Positions 8,149-17,710 of a stretch of DNA of 64,000 nucleotides are shown piece after piece. The stretch lies in the NCBI RefSeq assembly GCF_019656455.1, contig NZ_BPMK01000019.1, positions 1-64,000 of the forward strand, in the 5' to 3' direction. The DNA is from Noviherbaspirillum aridicola. Its GTDB lineage: Bacteria; Pseudomonadota; Gammaproteobacteria; Burkholderiales; Burkholderiaceae_D. A program made the position numbers and the translations under genes. Below the pieces are notes generated by a model, which searched no databases, had not been told where the DNA came from, and saw nothing but the letters and a program-made list of their open reading frames with translations. Position 1 is the stretch's first letter. Each line of letters starts with the position of its first letter.

Positions 8149-9408
8149 ATGACGAGACGCAGCACGATATTCCGCGCGGAAGCCCTGGCCGCGAGAAGCG
8201 GGCAATGGATGGGCGACATCATCCTCGTCCGGCCGCTGTCGTTCGCATTCCTGAGCGGGGCCGCGGTCCTGGCGGCCGTCGTCGTCGTGCTCTTCCTCGC
8301 ATTCGGGAGCTACACGAGGCGCGCGACGGTGTCCGGACAGCTGCTGCCCGCCACCGGCCTGCTGAAGGTGCACACGCCGCAGGCGGGCATCGTGATCGGG
8401 AAACACGTCGCCGAAGGTCAGCCGGTCAGTCGCGGCGACATCCTCTACACGATTTCCGGCGAGCGCCACAGCGGCAGCCTCGGCAGCACCCAGGACCTGG
8501 TCGCGGCCCAGCTTGCCGCCCGCCGCCGTTCGCTGCGCGATGAAGCCGACAAGCACCGGCTGCTGTACCGCGAGGAGAAGATCGCCCTCGGCAAGCGCAT
8601 GGACAGCCTGCAGCGCGAGGCCGACCGGCTCGCGGCGCAGAAGGAAGACCAGAAGAGCCGGCTGCGCATCGCCGAGGAGACGCACCATCGCTACCGGGAT
8701 TTGCTCGCGCAGGCCTATGTGTCGCGCGAATCGGTGCAGCAGAAGCAGGCGGACGTGCTGGACCAGCGGGCCCGCCTGCAGAACCTGGAACGCGAAAGCC
8801 TCGCGATCGAGCGGGAGCTTGCGGCGCGCCGCCATGAACTCGGCAGCCTCGCCCCCAGGCTGGAGAATCAGCTGGCCCAGATCGATCGCGCGGTCGCCGG
8901 CATAGAACAGGAGATGACCGAGAACGACGCACGCCGCCGCATCGTGATCCAGGCGCCCGAAGCCGGGATTGCCACCGCGGCGCAGGCGGAGCCCGGGCAG
9001 GCGGTGGACGCCGCGCGCCCGCTGGTCAGCATCGTTCCGCGTCATGCCCGGCTGCAGGCACAGCTCCACGCCCGCAGCCGCGCGGTCGGCTTCATCAGGC
9101 CGGGCGACCGGGTGCTGCTGCGCTACACCGCCTATCCGTACCAGAAATTCGGTCACGCGGACGGCGTGGTCGCCGCGGTCGCCCGCACCGCGCTGCCCGG
9201 CGACGAACTCAACAACGACGCGCCGCATGAGGCCGCCGAACCGGTCTACCGCATCACCGTCAGCCTCGCCTCGCAGACCATGATGGCATACGGCAGGCCG
9301 CAGCCGCTGCAGTCCGGCATGCTGGTCGAAGCGGATCTGCTGCAGGAGACCCGCCGGCTCTATGAATGGGTGCTGGAACCGCTCTACAGCATGGGGCGCA
9401 GGCTGTGA
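8149..9408 (+). CDS. HlyD-family adaptor of the bacteriocin exporter
   Basis: This 419-aa periplasmic adaptor (membrane-fusion protein) is of the type paired with peptidase-containing ABC exporters such as CvaA. It has a short basic N-terminus and one membrane segment (about residues 30-52). A biotinyl-lipoyl-like half-motif with P-Q-A-G-I-V follows, then a long Arg/Glu/Gln-rich coiled coil and a C-terminal beta-barrel region with V-L-L-R-Y-T-A-Y-P-Y-Q-K-F-G, typical of this subgroup. I prefer ATG 8149 to GTG 8134 five codons upstream. It would link the C39 ABC exporter to an outer-membrane TolC channel. No TolC gene is adjacent, so a chromosomal one is presumably used. Confidence 0.88.
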   Translation: MTRRSTIFRAEALAARSGQWMGDIILVRPLSFAFLSGAAVLAAVVVVLFLAFGSYTRRATVSGQLLPATGLLKVHTPQAGIVIGKHVAEGQPVSRGDILYTISGERHSGSLGSTQDLVAAQLAARRRSLRDEADKHRLLYREEKIALGKRMDSLQREADRLAAQKEDQKSRLRIAEETHHRYRDLLAQAYVSRESVQQKQADVLDQRARLQNLERESLAIERELAARRHELGSLAPRLENQLAQIDRAVAGIEQEMTENDARRRIVIQAPEAGIATAAQAEPGQAVDAARPLVSIVPRHARLQAQLHARSRAVGFIRPGDRVLLRYTAYPYQKFGHADGVVAAVARTALPGDELNNDAPHEAAEPVYRITVSLASQTMMAYGRPQPLQSGMLVEADLLQETRRLYEWVLEPLYSMGRRL

Positions 9409-9416
9409 GCGGCGGC

Positions 9417-11546
9417 ATGATCGCATCCGCCCTCGACGCGCTGTCCTTCGGTTTCGCCGGCAAGCTGCCGGTGATGCTGCAGACCGAGGCGGCCGAATGC
9501 GGGCTGGCCTGCCTCGGCATGATCGCCGCCTACCACGGCCACCGCACCGACTTGTCGACCCTGCGGCACCGCTTTCAGATCTCGCAGAAAGGCGCGACGC
9601 TCGCGCATCTCCAGCGTGTCGCCGGCCGCATGAAACTCGCCTCGCGCGCAGTCAAGCTGGATCTGAACGAACTGCACCAGCTGCGCCTGCCCTGCATCCT
9701 GCACTGGGATTTCAACCACTTCGTCGTCCTCAGGGCGGTCGGGCCGCGGCATCTCATCGTCCACGATCCGGCCTTCGGCATGCGCAGGCTGCCATTGGCG
9801 GAGGCATCGCGTTCCTTCACCGGCGTCGCGCTCGAACTCTGGCCCGACACCGACTTCCGGCCCATGGATGAACAGCGGCCGGTCCGCCTGGGGGCGCTCA
9901 CCGGCAGCATACGGGGACTGTCCGCGTCGCTGGTCCAGGTGCTGCTGGCGCTGTCGCTGGAGGTGGTCTCCCTGATCAGCCCGTTCTTCCTGCAGTGGGT
10001 GGTCGACAACGTGATCGTCTCCGCCGACCGCGATCTGCTCACCACGCTGGCGCTCGGCTTCGGGCTGCTGATGCTGCTGCAGCAGGCGATCGCCACGATC
10101 CGGGCCTGGGTCATCATGTACCTCGGCACCACGCTCAACATCCAGTGGCGCGCCAACGCATTCGCCCACCTCACCCGGCTGCCGGTGCAGTATTTCGAGA
10201 AGCGCCATCTCGGGGACGTGGTGTCGCGTTTCGGCGCGATCGACCAGATACAGCGCACCATGACCACCTCCTTCATCGAGGCGGTGCTCGACGGCATCAT
10301 GACGATCGCGACGCTGGCGATGATGTTCCTGTACAGCGCCGCGCTCGGCTGGATCGCGCTCGGCGCGATGCTGCTCTACGCGCTGTCGAGGCTTGCCTGG
10401 TACCGGCCGCTGCGCGCCGCCACCGAGGAGCAGATCATCCATGCGGCCAAGCAGCAGAGCCATTTCCTGGAGTCGGTACGCGGCATCAAGGCGATCAAGC
10501 TGTTCCAGCGCCAGGACGAACGCCGCGCGGCATGGCTGTCCCTGCTGGTCGACCAGATCAATGCCGACCTGCGCACGCAAAAGCTGCAGCTGCTGCTGCG
10601 GCTGATACACGGGCTGCTGTTCGGCCTGGAGAACATCCTCGTCATCTGGCTCGGCGCCCACCTGGTGATCGACGGCCATTTCACCGTGGGCGCGCTGATG
10701 GCCTTCCAGTCCTGGAAGGGACAGTTCGACAGCCGGGTGGGCGGCTTGATCGACAGGCTGGTGGAAGTCAGGATGCTGCGCCTGCACGGCGCCCGGCTCG
10801 CCGACATCGTGCTCAGCGAACCGGAGGACACCGCATGCGGGACGGAACCGGACGTCGTGCCCGCCAGTGCGGCCGACATCGAGATCACCGGTCTCAGGTT
10901 CCGCTACGCCGAGCAGGAAGCCTACGTGCTCGACGGCGTCGACCTGCGCATCCGCGCCGGCGAGTCGGTCGCCATCATCGGCCCGTCGGGCGGCGGCAAG
11001 AGCACGCTGATCAACATCATGCTCGGCATACTCGCGCCGACCGAAGGCAGCGTGCGCGTCGGCGGCCAGCCGGTGACGGGCGCCGGGCTGGCGCGCCTGC
11101 GCACGACGGTCGGCACGGTGCTGCAGGACGATGCGCTGTTCGCCGGATCGATCGCGGAAAATATCAGCTTCTTCGATCCGCATGCCGATTTCGCCCATAT
11201 CGTGGCATGCGCGCGCATGGCGGCGGTGGCCGAGGATATCGAGGCGATGCCGATGGCCTGGAACACGCTGATCGGCGACATGGGCACGGTGCTGTCGGGC
11301 GGACAGAAACAGCGCATCCTGCTTGCGCGCGCGCTCTACAAGCGGCCGAAGATCCTCATCCTCGACGAGGCGACCAGCCATCTCGACCTGACGCGGGAAC
11401 ACGCGGTCAACGCGGCGGTGAAGTCGCTCGCGATCACGCGAGTGATCGTCGCTCACAGGCCGGAGACGATTGCGAGCGCGGACCGGGTGGTGGTGCTGGT
11501 GGACGGGAAGGTGAGGCAGGATGGGGAGATGTTGCGCTATAGCTGA
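9417..11546 (+). CDS. C39-peptidase ABC exporter (double-glycine peptide processing and export)
   Basis: This 709-aa protein combines an N-terminal C39 cysteine peptidase, a six-helix membrane domain and an ATPase. The peptidase has the catalytic Q22/C28 pair in Q-T-E-A-A-E-C-G-L-A-C-L, His in H-W-D-F-N-H-F-V-V-L and Asp in V-H-D-P-A-F-G, so it should cut leaders after Gly-Gly. The ATPase has Walker A GPSGGGKST (about 522), signature LSGGQKQR (about 625) and Walker B ILILDEATS (about 646). The ATG is 8 bp after the HlyD stop; a GTG overlapping that stop (9405) is an alternative start. It is the expected exporter for the 77-aa precursor and the only C39 transporter in the window. Confidence 0.93.
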   Translation: MIASALDALSFGFAGKLPVMLQTEAAECGLACLGMIAAYHGHRTDLSTLRHRFQISQKGATLAHLQRVAGRMKLASRAVKLDLNELHQLRLPCILHWDFNHFVVLRAVGPRHLIVHDPAFGMRRLPLAEASRSFTGVALELWPDTDFRPMDEQRPVRLGALTGSIRGLSASLVQVLLALSLEVVSLISPFFLQWVVDNVIVSADRDLLTTLALGFGLLMLLQQAIATIRAWVIMYLGTTLNIQWRANAFAHLTRLPVQYFEKRHLGDVVSRFGAIDQIQRTMTTSFIEAVLDGIMTIATLAMMFLYSAALGWIALGAMLLYALSRLAWYRPLRAATEEQIIHAAKQQSHFLESVRGIKAIKLFQRQDERRAAWLSLLVDQINADLRTQKLQLLLRLIHGLLFGLENILVIWLGAHLVIDGHFTVGALMAFQSWKGQFDSRVGGLIDRLVEVRMLRLHGARLADIVLSEPEDTACGTEPDVVPASAADIEITGLRFRYAEQEAYVLDGVDLRIRAGESVAIIGPSGGGKSTLINIMLGILAPTEGSVRVGGQPVTGAGLARLRTTVGTVLQDDALFAGSIAENISFFDPHADFAHIVACARMAAVAEDIEAMPMAWNTLIGDMGTVLSGGQKQRILLARALYKRPKILILDEATSHLDLTREHAVNAAVKSLAITRVIVAHRPETIASADRVVVLVDGKVRQDGEMLRYS

Positions 11547-11604
11547 GGGCGGCGGGCAGACGAAGGGGTGCGGCCTTCGCGTCGCATCGCGAACGCCCGC
11601 CACC

Positions 11605-11877
11605 TCATTCGCGCTGCTTCCGTCGATTCCTCCGTCCGGCCTCCCAGCGCACCAGGGGAATGACGCCGAAGCAAAGCGCCGTGTGCGCAGCGATCCACCC
11701 GGGTTTTTCGAACCAGCTGACATTCTCGCCGAAGAAGATGACGCGGGCACTAAATGCCGCCCATGAGAGAGCGGCCCAGGCGAATGCCGCGCGCATCGTC
11801 CCCTTCTCCACCGACGGATAGATCCTGAAGAGGGCGAACAGGCCGACGCCGTGGAGGACCGCTTCGAGCGCAGTCAT
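11605..11877 (-). CDS. Small membrane protein of unknown function
   Basis: This 90-aa protein has about three hydrophobic helices and a very basic C-terminus (R-R-N-R-R-K-Q-R). It is convergent with the exporter gene and separated from it by 58 bp. No family was recognised and no clear RBS precedes the ATG. Its location at the edge of the bacteriocin island makes a second immunity or accessory role conceivable, but it could equally be unrelated. The 294 bp between it and uraH show no further gene. Confidence 0.5.
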   Translation of the reverse strand: MTALEAVLHGVGLFALFRIYPSVEKGTMRAAFAWAALSWAAFSARVIFFGENVSWFEKPGWIAAHTALCFGVIPLVRWEAGRRNRRKQRE

Positions 11878-12171
11878 CGACTGGAAGACGCGACGGAGAC
11901 CGCCGTCCCGTTATGCCTGCCGAAGGAAACCCGGAAAGCCTTGCTGTGGGGAGCGCGCGTCCGGCGGATCCCGGAGGCTGTTATAAGAACCAAAGATGGC
12001 AGGGCAGGATTTTCGGACATGTCTGTTCCTTGAGCTTGGGAAGAGCGTCGCCAGTCGGTGCACGTGAAATGGTAGACGACACGGTACGGCCGCACCTATG
12101 CCATTCCTCACGATGTTGCAGAAATCCCAACGGCCCCTGCGGACCTCTCCCTCATCCCCGCCCCTGTCCGG

Positions 12172-12525
12172 TCAACTCCCCCGATACGTCGAATACGCCC
12201 AGGGCGACACGACCAGCGGCACATGGTAGTTCTGCGCAGGGTCGGCAATCCCGAAGGCGATGATCACCCGGTCGATGAAGCGGGGTTCCGGCAGGGTGAC
12301 GCCCTGCCCGGCGAAGTAGTCGCCGGCGGCGAACACCAGTTCATACTGCCCCGCCTGCATCTCGTCGCCCTGCAGCAGCGGAGCGTCGCAGCGGCCGTCG
12401 CTGTTGGTGACGGCTTCCCTGACCAGGGTGCGGCCCTGGCCTTCGCAGCGGTAGAGTTCGACCGCGACGCCGGCGCCCGGCTTGCCCCGGGTGATGTCCA
12501 GTACATGGGTGCTGAGTTTTCCCAT
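12172..12525 (-). CDS. uraH: 5-hydroxyisourate hydrolase (transthyretin-like)
   Basis: UraH hydrolyses 5-hydroxyisourate, the first product of urate oxidation, to OHCU. This 117-aa protein begins M-G-K-L-S-T-H-V-L-D, containing the N-terminal His of the active site, and ends with Y-R-G-S, the C-terminal tetrapeptide diagnostic of HIU hydrolases. The middle H-V-P-L-V-V-S-P segment is also typical. ATG 12525 has AAGGAG at good spacing; the upstream in-frame Met at 12564 would add 13 residues without family support. It is divergent from xdhA and carries out the step after PuuD, whose gene is 17 kb away. Confidence 0.93.
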   Translation of the reverse strand: MGKLSTHVLDITRGKPGAGVAVELYRCEGQGRTLVREAVTNSDGRCDAPLLQGDEMQAGQYELVFAAGDYFAGQGVTLPEPRFIDRVIIAFGIADPAQNYHVPLVVSPWAYSTYRGS

Positions 12526-12686
12526 CCGTGTTCTCCTTGCGGCTCGTTGAGGATTGATAAACAAACCTGGCGATCATACCCTCCGGGCCCGGCGGGGCCA
12601 TGCGGTGCTGCATATACGCGCCATCGGCGGCCACGGATAGCTGCTTTGCCCCGACGCAATTCACGGGGCTTCATATATGGCAGCTT

Positions 12687-12707
12687 GTATACCTACTATG
12701 CTGGTAT
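12687..12707. promoter_or_regulatory. Candidate operator between uraH and xdhA
   Basis: The 306-bp divergent gap between uraH and xdhA contains a GTATAC palindrome (12687-12692) that overlaps an inverted repeat ATACC-N9-GGTAT (12689-12707). This lies in a locally AT-rich patch about 125 bp before xdhA. A LysR-type or GntR-type regulator site for the purine genes is plausible. No sequence-exact match to the site at the puuD/LysR promoter was found beyond the GTAT/ATAC elements. Confidence 0.35.
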
Positions 12708-12831
12708 CGACCGCACGCCGGCACTGCCATCCCGCATCATCGGGGCGTGCCGGAGTCCGGCAGACAGACGCGCGCCGACGCACGCATTCATGTCAGGATG
12801 ACAAGCGTCCGGCGCACCACACGGAGAGAGC

Positions 12832-14298
12832 ATGTCCCAAGCCATTCGATATCTGCACCGCGGCCAGCTGCATCAAGTGACGGATGCGGAGCCGACCCGC
12901 ACCGTCCTGCAGCATCTGCGCGAGGACCGGCGCTGCACCGGCACCAAGGAGGGCTGCGCCGAGGGCGACTGCGGCGCCTGCACGGTGGTGGTCGGCGAAC
13001 TGAAGGACGGCGGCGTCGAACTCAAAACCGTGAATTCCTGCATACAGTTCCTGCCGACGCTCGATGGCAAGGCCCTGTTCACGGTGGAAGACCTGAAGCA
13101 GCCCGATGGCCTGCACCCGGTGCAGCAGGCGATGGTGGAGTGCCACGGTTCGCAGTGCGGCTTTTGCACGCCGGGCTTCGTGATGTCGCTCTGGGGTCTG
13201 TACCTGAAACATGAAGCCGACGGCCGGGCGCCGGCGCGCAAGGAAATCGACGACGCGCTGTCCGGCAATCTGTGCCGCTGCACCGGCTACCGTCCGATCA
13301 TCGACGCCGCTCGCCGCATGCAGGAATTGCCGAAGGTGGCCTTCGACCGCGAGGCGCTGGGCGCCGCGCTGCACGCGATCCGCCGCGACGACAGCTTCAG
13401 CTATACGCATGAAGGCCGCTCATTCCACGTGCCGCGCACGCTGGAACAGGCGGTGGCGCTGCGCGCGCAATACCCGCGGGCGACGCTGTTGTCCGGCTCG
13501 ACCGACGTCGGCCTCTGGGTGACCAAGCAGATGCGGGACCTGGGCGACATCATTTACCTGAATCAGGTGCGGGAACTGCAGCAGGTCGCCGAGCAGGACG
13601 GCATGCTGGAGATCGGTGCCGCGGTCAGCCTCAACGATGCCTACGCGTCGGTCTGCCGCCACTACCCGGACGAACTGGGCGAGCTGTGGCAGCGCTTTGC
13701 CTCGCTGCCGATCCGCAATGCCGGCACGCTGGCCGGCAATATCGCCAACGGTTCGCCGATCGGCGATTCCGCGCCGTGGATGATCGCGCTCGGCAGCCAG
13801 GTCGTGCTGCGCGGACCGTCCGGGCAGCGGGTGCTGGCATTGGAGGATTTCTATCTCGATTATCAGAAGAAGGACCTGCGCGCCGACGAGATCGTCGAGG
13901 CGGTGCGCGTGCCGCTGCGCCGCGACGACGGCCTGCGCCTGCGCACCTACAAGCTGGCCAAGCGCTTTGACCAGGACATTTCCGCGGTCTGCGCCGCCTT
14001 TGCGCTGACGCTCGATGGCCGCGTGGTGCGGGAGGCGAGGATCGCGTTCGGCGGCATGGCCGCCACCTCTCGCCGTGCGCCCGGCGCCGAAGCCGCGCTG
14101 CGCGGACGCGAATGGAACGAGGCGGCGCTGGAGGACGCGGTCGCCGCGCTCGCCGCCGATTACACGCCGCTGGCCGACATGCGCGCCAGCGCCGGATACC
14201 GGATGAAGGCCGCGCAAAACCTGTTGCGCCGTTTCTGGCTGGAGACCCGCCCCGACAATCCGCTGCCCGCGCAGTCGGTCAGCGCTTTCGCGGCATGA
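12832..14298 (+). CDS. xdhA: Xanthine dehydrogenase small subunit (FeS/FAD)
   Basis: XdhA carries the two [2Fe-2S] clusters and the FAD of xanthine dehydrogenase, passing electrons from the molybdenum site to NAD+. The N-terminal ferredoxin-like cluster ligands lie in T-K-E-G-C-A-E-G-D-C-G-A-C (residues 38-50). The second cluster domain has C-H-G-S-Q-C-G-F-C-T-P-G near residue 103 and L-C-R-C-T-G-Y near 148. An FAD-binding domain follows (about 195-370) and a CO-dehydrogenase flavoprotein C-terminal domain closes the 488-aa chain. ATG 12832 has GGAGAG upstream. It begins the xdhABC-guaD operon, 10 bp ahead of xdhB. Confidence 0.95.
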   Translation: MSQAIRYLHRGQLHQVTDAEPTRTVLQHLREDRRCTGTKEGCAEGDCGACTVVVGELKDGGVELKTVNSCIQFLPTLDGKALFTVEDLKQPDGLHPVQQAMVECHGSQCGFCTPGFVMSLWGLYLKHEADGRAPARKEIDDALSGNLCRCTGYRPIIDAARRMQELPKVAFDREALGAALHAIRRDDSFSYTHEGRSFHVPRTLEQAVALRAQYPRATLLSGSTDVGLWVTKQMRDLGDIIYLNQVRELQQVAEQDGMLEIGAAVSLNDAYASVCRHYPDELGELWQRFASLPIRNAGTLAGNIANGSPIGDSAPWMIALGSQVVLRGPSGQRVLALEDFYLDYQKKDLRADEIVEAVRVPLRRDDGLRLRTYKLAKRFDQDISAVCAAFALTLDGRVVREARIAFGGMAATSRRAPGAEAALRGREWNEAALEDAVAALAADYTPLADMRASAGYRMKAAQNLLRRFWLETRPDNPLPAQSVSAFAA

Positions 14299-14308
14299 GG
14301 AGGCAAGC

Positions 14309-16657
14309 ATGAACAAGCCCGAACCGATCACCGCCATCGCTCCCGCCGTCCCCGATACCTGGGCGGAAGTCGGCAAGCCGCATCCGCACGAGTCGGCGCG
14401 TCTGCACGTGCTAGGCGAGGCGACCTACACCGACGACATTCCCGAGCTGCACGGCACGCTGCATGCGGCGCTCGGTTTGTCGCAGAAGGCGCATGCGAAA
14501 CTGCGCGGCATTGATCTGTCGGCGGTATCGCAGGCCGAGGGCGTGGTCGCGGTCTATACCGCGCGCGACATCCCCGGCATGAACGACTGCGGTCCGATCA
14601 TTCATGACGACCCTATCCTGGCCGATGGCGTCGTGCAGTATGTCGGCCAGCCGGTGTTCATCGTGGTGGCCGACACGCATGACCATGCGCGCCGCGCCGC
14701 CCGCCTGGCGAAGATCGACTACGAGGAATTGCCGGCCATCCTGACGCCGCAGGAAGCAAAGCGCGCCCAGTCCTTCGTGCTGCCGCCGATGCACCTCGCC
14801 CGCGGCGACTTCCGCCGTGCCTTCGAGCAGGCGCCGCACCGGTTGCGCGGGGAGCTGCATGTCGGCGGACAGGAACAGTTTTATCTTGAGGGCCAGATTT
14901 CCTACGCGGTGCCGAAGGAAGACAATGGCATGCACGTCTGGTGCTCGACCCAGCATCCGTCGGAAATGCAGCATGTGGTCGCGCATGCGCTCGGCCTGCA
15001 TTCGCATCATGTGACGGTGGAATGCCGGCGCATGGGCGGCGGCTTCGGCGGCAAGGAATCGCAGTCGGCGCTGTGGGCGGCCTGCGCGGCGATCAGCGCC
15101 GCGCGACTGAAGCGCCCGGTCAAGCTGCGGCCCGACCGCGACGACGACATGCTGGTCACCGGCAAGCGCCATTGCTTCCACTATGAATATGAAATCGGCT
15201 ACGGCGACGACGGCCGGATTCTGGCGGCGAAAGTGGAAATGGTGTCGCGCGCCGGCTTCTCGGCCGATCTCTCCGGACCGGTCGCGACCCGCGCGGTCTG
15301 CCATTTCGACAATGCCTACTACCTGTCGGACGTGGACATCCTGGCCATGTGCGGCAAGACGAATACCCAGTCCAATACCGCCTTCCGCGGCTTCGGCGGC
15401 CCGCAGGGCGCGATCGCGATCGAGTATGTGATCGACGAGATTGCGCGCAATCTGAGCATGGACCCGCTGGATGTACGGCGCGCCAACTTCTACGGCCGCA
15501 GCGACGAAGAGGGCCGCAACGTCACGCCCTACGGCCAGAAGGTCATCGACAATGTGATCCATGAACTGGTCGCGCAGCTGGAAGCCGACAGCGGCTACCG
15601 CGAACGTCGTGCCGCGACGCGCGCCTTCAACGCCGCCAGCCCGGTGCTGAAGAAAGGCATCGCGATCACGCCGGTGAAGTTCGGCATCTCCTTCAACCTG
15701 CCGCACCTGAACCAGGCGGGCGCGCTGGTGCATGTGTATGTGGACGGCTCGGTGCTGGTCAACCACGGCGGCACCGAGATGGGACAGGGCATCAACACCA
15801 AGGTGGCGCAGGTGGTCGCGCATGAGCTGGGCCTGGACCTGTCGCGGGTGCGGGCCACCGCCACCGACACCAGCAAGGTCGCCAACACCTCGGCCACCGC
15901 CGCCTCCACCGGCGCCGACCTCAACGGCAAGGCGGCGCAGGACGCCGCGCGCCGCATCCGCGAGCGGCTGACCGGATTCGCCAGCGCGCACTACCAGGTC
16001 GCGCCCGAGCAGGTGCGCTTCGCCGACAACCAGGTATTCTTCGGCGACCGCGCCGAGCCCTTCCCTGCCTTCATCCGGCACGCCTACAACGCGCGGGTGC
16101 AGCTCTGGTCCGACGGCTTCTACGCGACGCCCGGCCTGTCCTGGGACGCGGCGACCATGTCCGGCAACCCGTTCTACTACTTCGCCTACGGCGCGGCGGT
16201 GGCGGAGGTGGTGGTGGACACGCTGACCGGCGAGTGGAAACTGCTGCGCGCCGACGCGCTTTACGACGCCGGCAAGTCGCTCAATCCCGCGATCGACATC
16301 GGCCAGGTGGAAGGCGCCTTCATCCAGGGGATGGGCTGGCTCACCACCGAAGAGTTGTGGTGGAACGCGAGCGGCAAGCTGATGACGCACGCCCCCTCGA
16401 CCTACAAGATCCCGGCGATCTCGGACTGTCCGGAGCAATTCCACGTGAAGCTGTTCGAGAACGTCAATCCCGCCGACAGCATCCACCGTTCCAAGGCGGT
16501 GGGCGAACCGCCGCTGCTGCTGCCGTTCTCGGTGTTTTTCGCGATCCGCGATGCGATCGCGGCCGTCGGCGACTACCGGCACAACCCGCCGCTGCAGGCG
16601 CCGGCCACCTGTGAGGCCATCCTCGATGCGGTCGAGGCGGTGCGGGCGGCGCCATGA
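14309..16657 (+). CDS. xdhB: Xanthine dehydrogenase large subunit (molybdopterin-binding)
   Basis: XdhB holds the molybdenum cofactor and oxidises hypoxanthine and xanthine to urate. The 782-aa chain contains M-G-G-G-F-G-G-K-E (about residue 240), the F-R-G-F-G-G-P-Q-G loop and the base-catalyst Glu in K-A-V-G-E-P-P-L-L-L near the C-terminus, all expected for an active enzyme. Length matches bacterial XdhB. The gene ends in an ATGA overlap with xdhC, so the maturation factor is made with its client subunit. Confidence 0.96.
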   Translation: MNKPEPITAIAPAVPDTWAEVGKPHPHESARLHVLGEATYTDDIPELHGTLHAALGLSQKAHAKLRGIDLSAVSQAEGVVAVYTARDIPGMNDCGPIIHDDPILADGVVQYVGQPVFIVVADTHDHARRAARLAKIDYEELPAILTPQEAKRAQSFVLPPMHLARGDFRRAFEQAPHRLRGELHVGGQEQFYLEGQISYAVPKEDNGMHVWCSTQHPSEMQHVVAHALGLHSHHVTVECRRMGGGFGGKESQSALWAACAAISAARLKRPVKLRPDRDDDMLVTGKRHCFHYEYEIGYGDDGRILAAKVEMVSRAGFSADLSGPVATRAVCHFDNAYYLSDVDILAMCGKTNTQSNTAFRGFGGPQGAIAIEYVIDEIARNLSMDPLDVRRANFYGRSDEEGRNVTPYGQKVIDNVIHELVAQLEADSGYRERRAATRAFNAASPVLKKGIAITPVKFGISFNLPHLNQAGALVHVYVDGSVLVNHGGTEMGQGINTKVAQVVAHELGLDLSRVRATATDTSKVANTSATAASTGADLNGKAAQDAARRIRERLTGFASAHYQVAPEQVRFADNQVFFGDRAEPFPAFIRHAYNARVQLWSDGFYATPGLSWDAATMSGNPFYYFAYGAAVAEVVVDTLTGEWKLLRADALYDAGKSLNPAIDIGQVEGAFIQGMGWLTTEELWWNASGKLMTHAPSTYKIPAISDCPEQFHVKLFENVNPADSIHRSKAVGEPPLLLPFSVFFAIRDAIAAVGDYRHNPPLQAPATCEAILDAVEAVRAAP

Positions 16658-17688
16658 ACGACTGGCTGCACGCCCTGCTCGCGCTCGGCGATCGCCGGCA
16701 GCCCGCGGTGCTCGTGACCGTGGCCGAAGTCGCCGGCTCCGCGCCGCGCGAACCCGGCGCGAAGATGCTGGTGGCCGGACACGGTCAGTTCGATACCATC
16801 GGCGGCGGCCATCTCGAGCTGCGTGCCTGCGAGCTGGCGCGCGAAATGCTCGCCTCGGGCGAGTCGCGGCGGCTGGAGCGCTTTCCGCTCGGACCCGGAC
16901 TCGGCCAGTGCTGCGGCGGCGTCGTGCATCTCGCCTTCGAGCGCATCGACGCGCGGGTGCTGCCGGCGTTCCGTCTCCTGCAGGCGCGCTGGCGGCAGCG
17001 CGACGATACCTGGCGCCTGGTGGCGCTGGACCAGGAACGGGCGCCGCTCATGCTCGGCGGCGCCGGCAGGCCGCTGGAAGGAATGGCAATGCCCCCGCTG
17101 CGGCCGGATGCCGCCCGGGCCACGCATCTGCTGCGCGACGAACACGGCCGCCGCTGGCTGGCCGACGCCTGTCGCGCGCACCGGCCGCATCTGCTACTCT
17201 TCGGGGCCGGTCATGTCGGCGCCGCCATCGTACGGGCGCTGGCCGATCTGCCCTGCCATGTGACCTGGGTGGACGAGCGCGAAGATCTGTTCCCGCCCGC
17301 GACGCCGGCCAACACGCTGCTCGAGGCGACCGATACGCCGGAAGCCGTGATCTCGGCGGCGGCGCCGGGCGCGAGCTACCTGGTGATGACGCACAGCCAC
17401 GCGCTCGACCAGCGACTGTGCGAAGCGATTCTGCGGCGCGGCGACGCCGGCTGGTTCGGCCTGATCGGTTCGCGCACCAAGCGGCTGCAGTTCGAGCACC
17501 GGCTGCGCGAGCGCGGCATCGACCCGCAGCGGCTCGCCGAAATGACCTGCCCGATCGGCCTGCCGGGCATCCGCGGCAAACAGCCGGCGGTGATCGCGGC
17601 CTCGGTGGCGGCACAGCTGCTGCAGATCTGGGAGGCGCAGCATACGCGCGCCGGCGACACGACTCTCCTGAACACCATGCAACACTGA
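16654..17688 (+). CDS. xdhC: Xanthine dehydrogenase accessory protein
   Basis: XdhC binds molybdenum cofactor, supports its sulfuration and inserts it into XdhB. The 344-aa protein has the N-terminal XdhC domain (G-S-A-P-R-E-P-G-A-K-M) and a C-terminal Rossmann-like domain beginning F-G-A-G-H-V-G near residue 185. It also has the G-L-I-G-S-R-T-K-R motif characteristic of the family. The start overlaps the xdhB stop by four bases. guaD follows after 22 bp. Confidence 0.93.
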   Translation: MNDWLHALLALGDRRQPAVLVTVAEVAGSAPREPGAKMLVAGHGQFDTIGGGHLELRACELAREMLASGESRRLERFPLGPGLGQCCGGVVHLAFERIDARVLPAFRLLQARWRQRDDTWRLVALDQERAPLMLGGAGRPLEGMAMPPLRPDAARATHLLRDEHGRRWLADACRAHRPHLLLFGAGHVGAAIVRALADLPCHVTWVDEREDLFPPATPANTLLEATDTPEAVISAAAPGASYLVMTHSHALDQRLCEAILRRGDAGWFGLIGSRTKRLQFEHRLRERGIDPQRLAEMTCPIGLPGIRGKQPAVIAASVAAQLLQIWEAQHTRAGDTTLLNTMQH

Positions 17689-17710
17689 ACCGGTTACGCC
17701 GGCAAGCAAC

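Noticed and set aside
8050-9426. Long open frames antisense to the HlyD and C39 ABC genes
   Set aside because: High-GC shadows with His/Arg/Gln-rich composition; the plus-strand genes have full catalytic motifs.
11878-12171. Short frames in the gap between the 90-aa membrane protein and uraH
   Set aside because: No RBS, no composition bias and no recognisable product.
12598-12618. A CCATG-N6-TGCATATA sequence upstream of xdhA resembling the 22-bp bacteriocin promoter motif
   Set aside because: Only the outer bases agree; the middle six differ and the -10-like match at 18 bp is poor (GATAGCTG). Probably chance in an AT-rich patch, though worth including in a motif scan.
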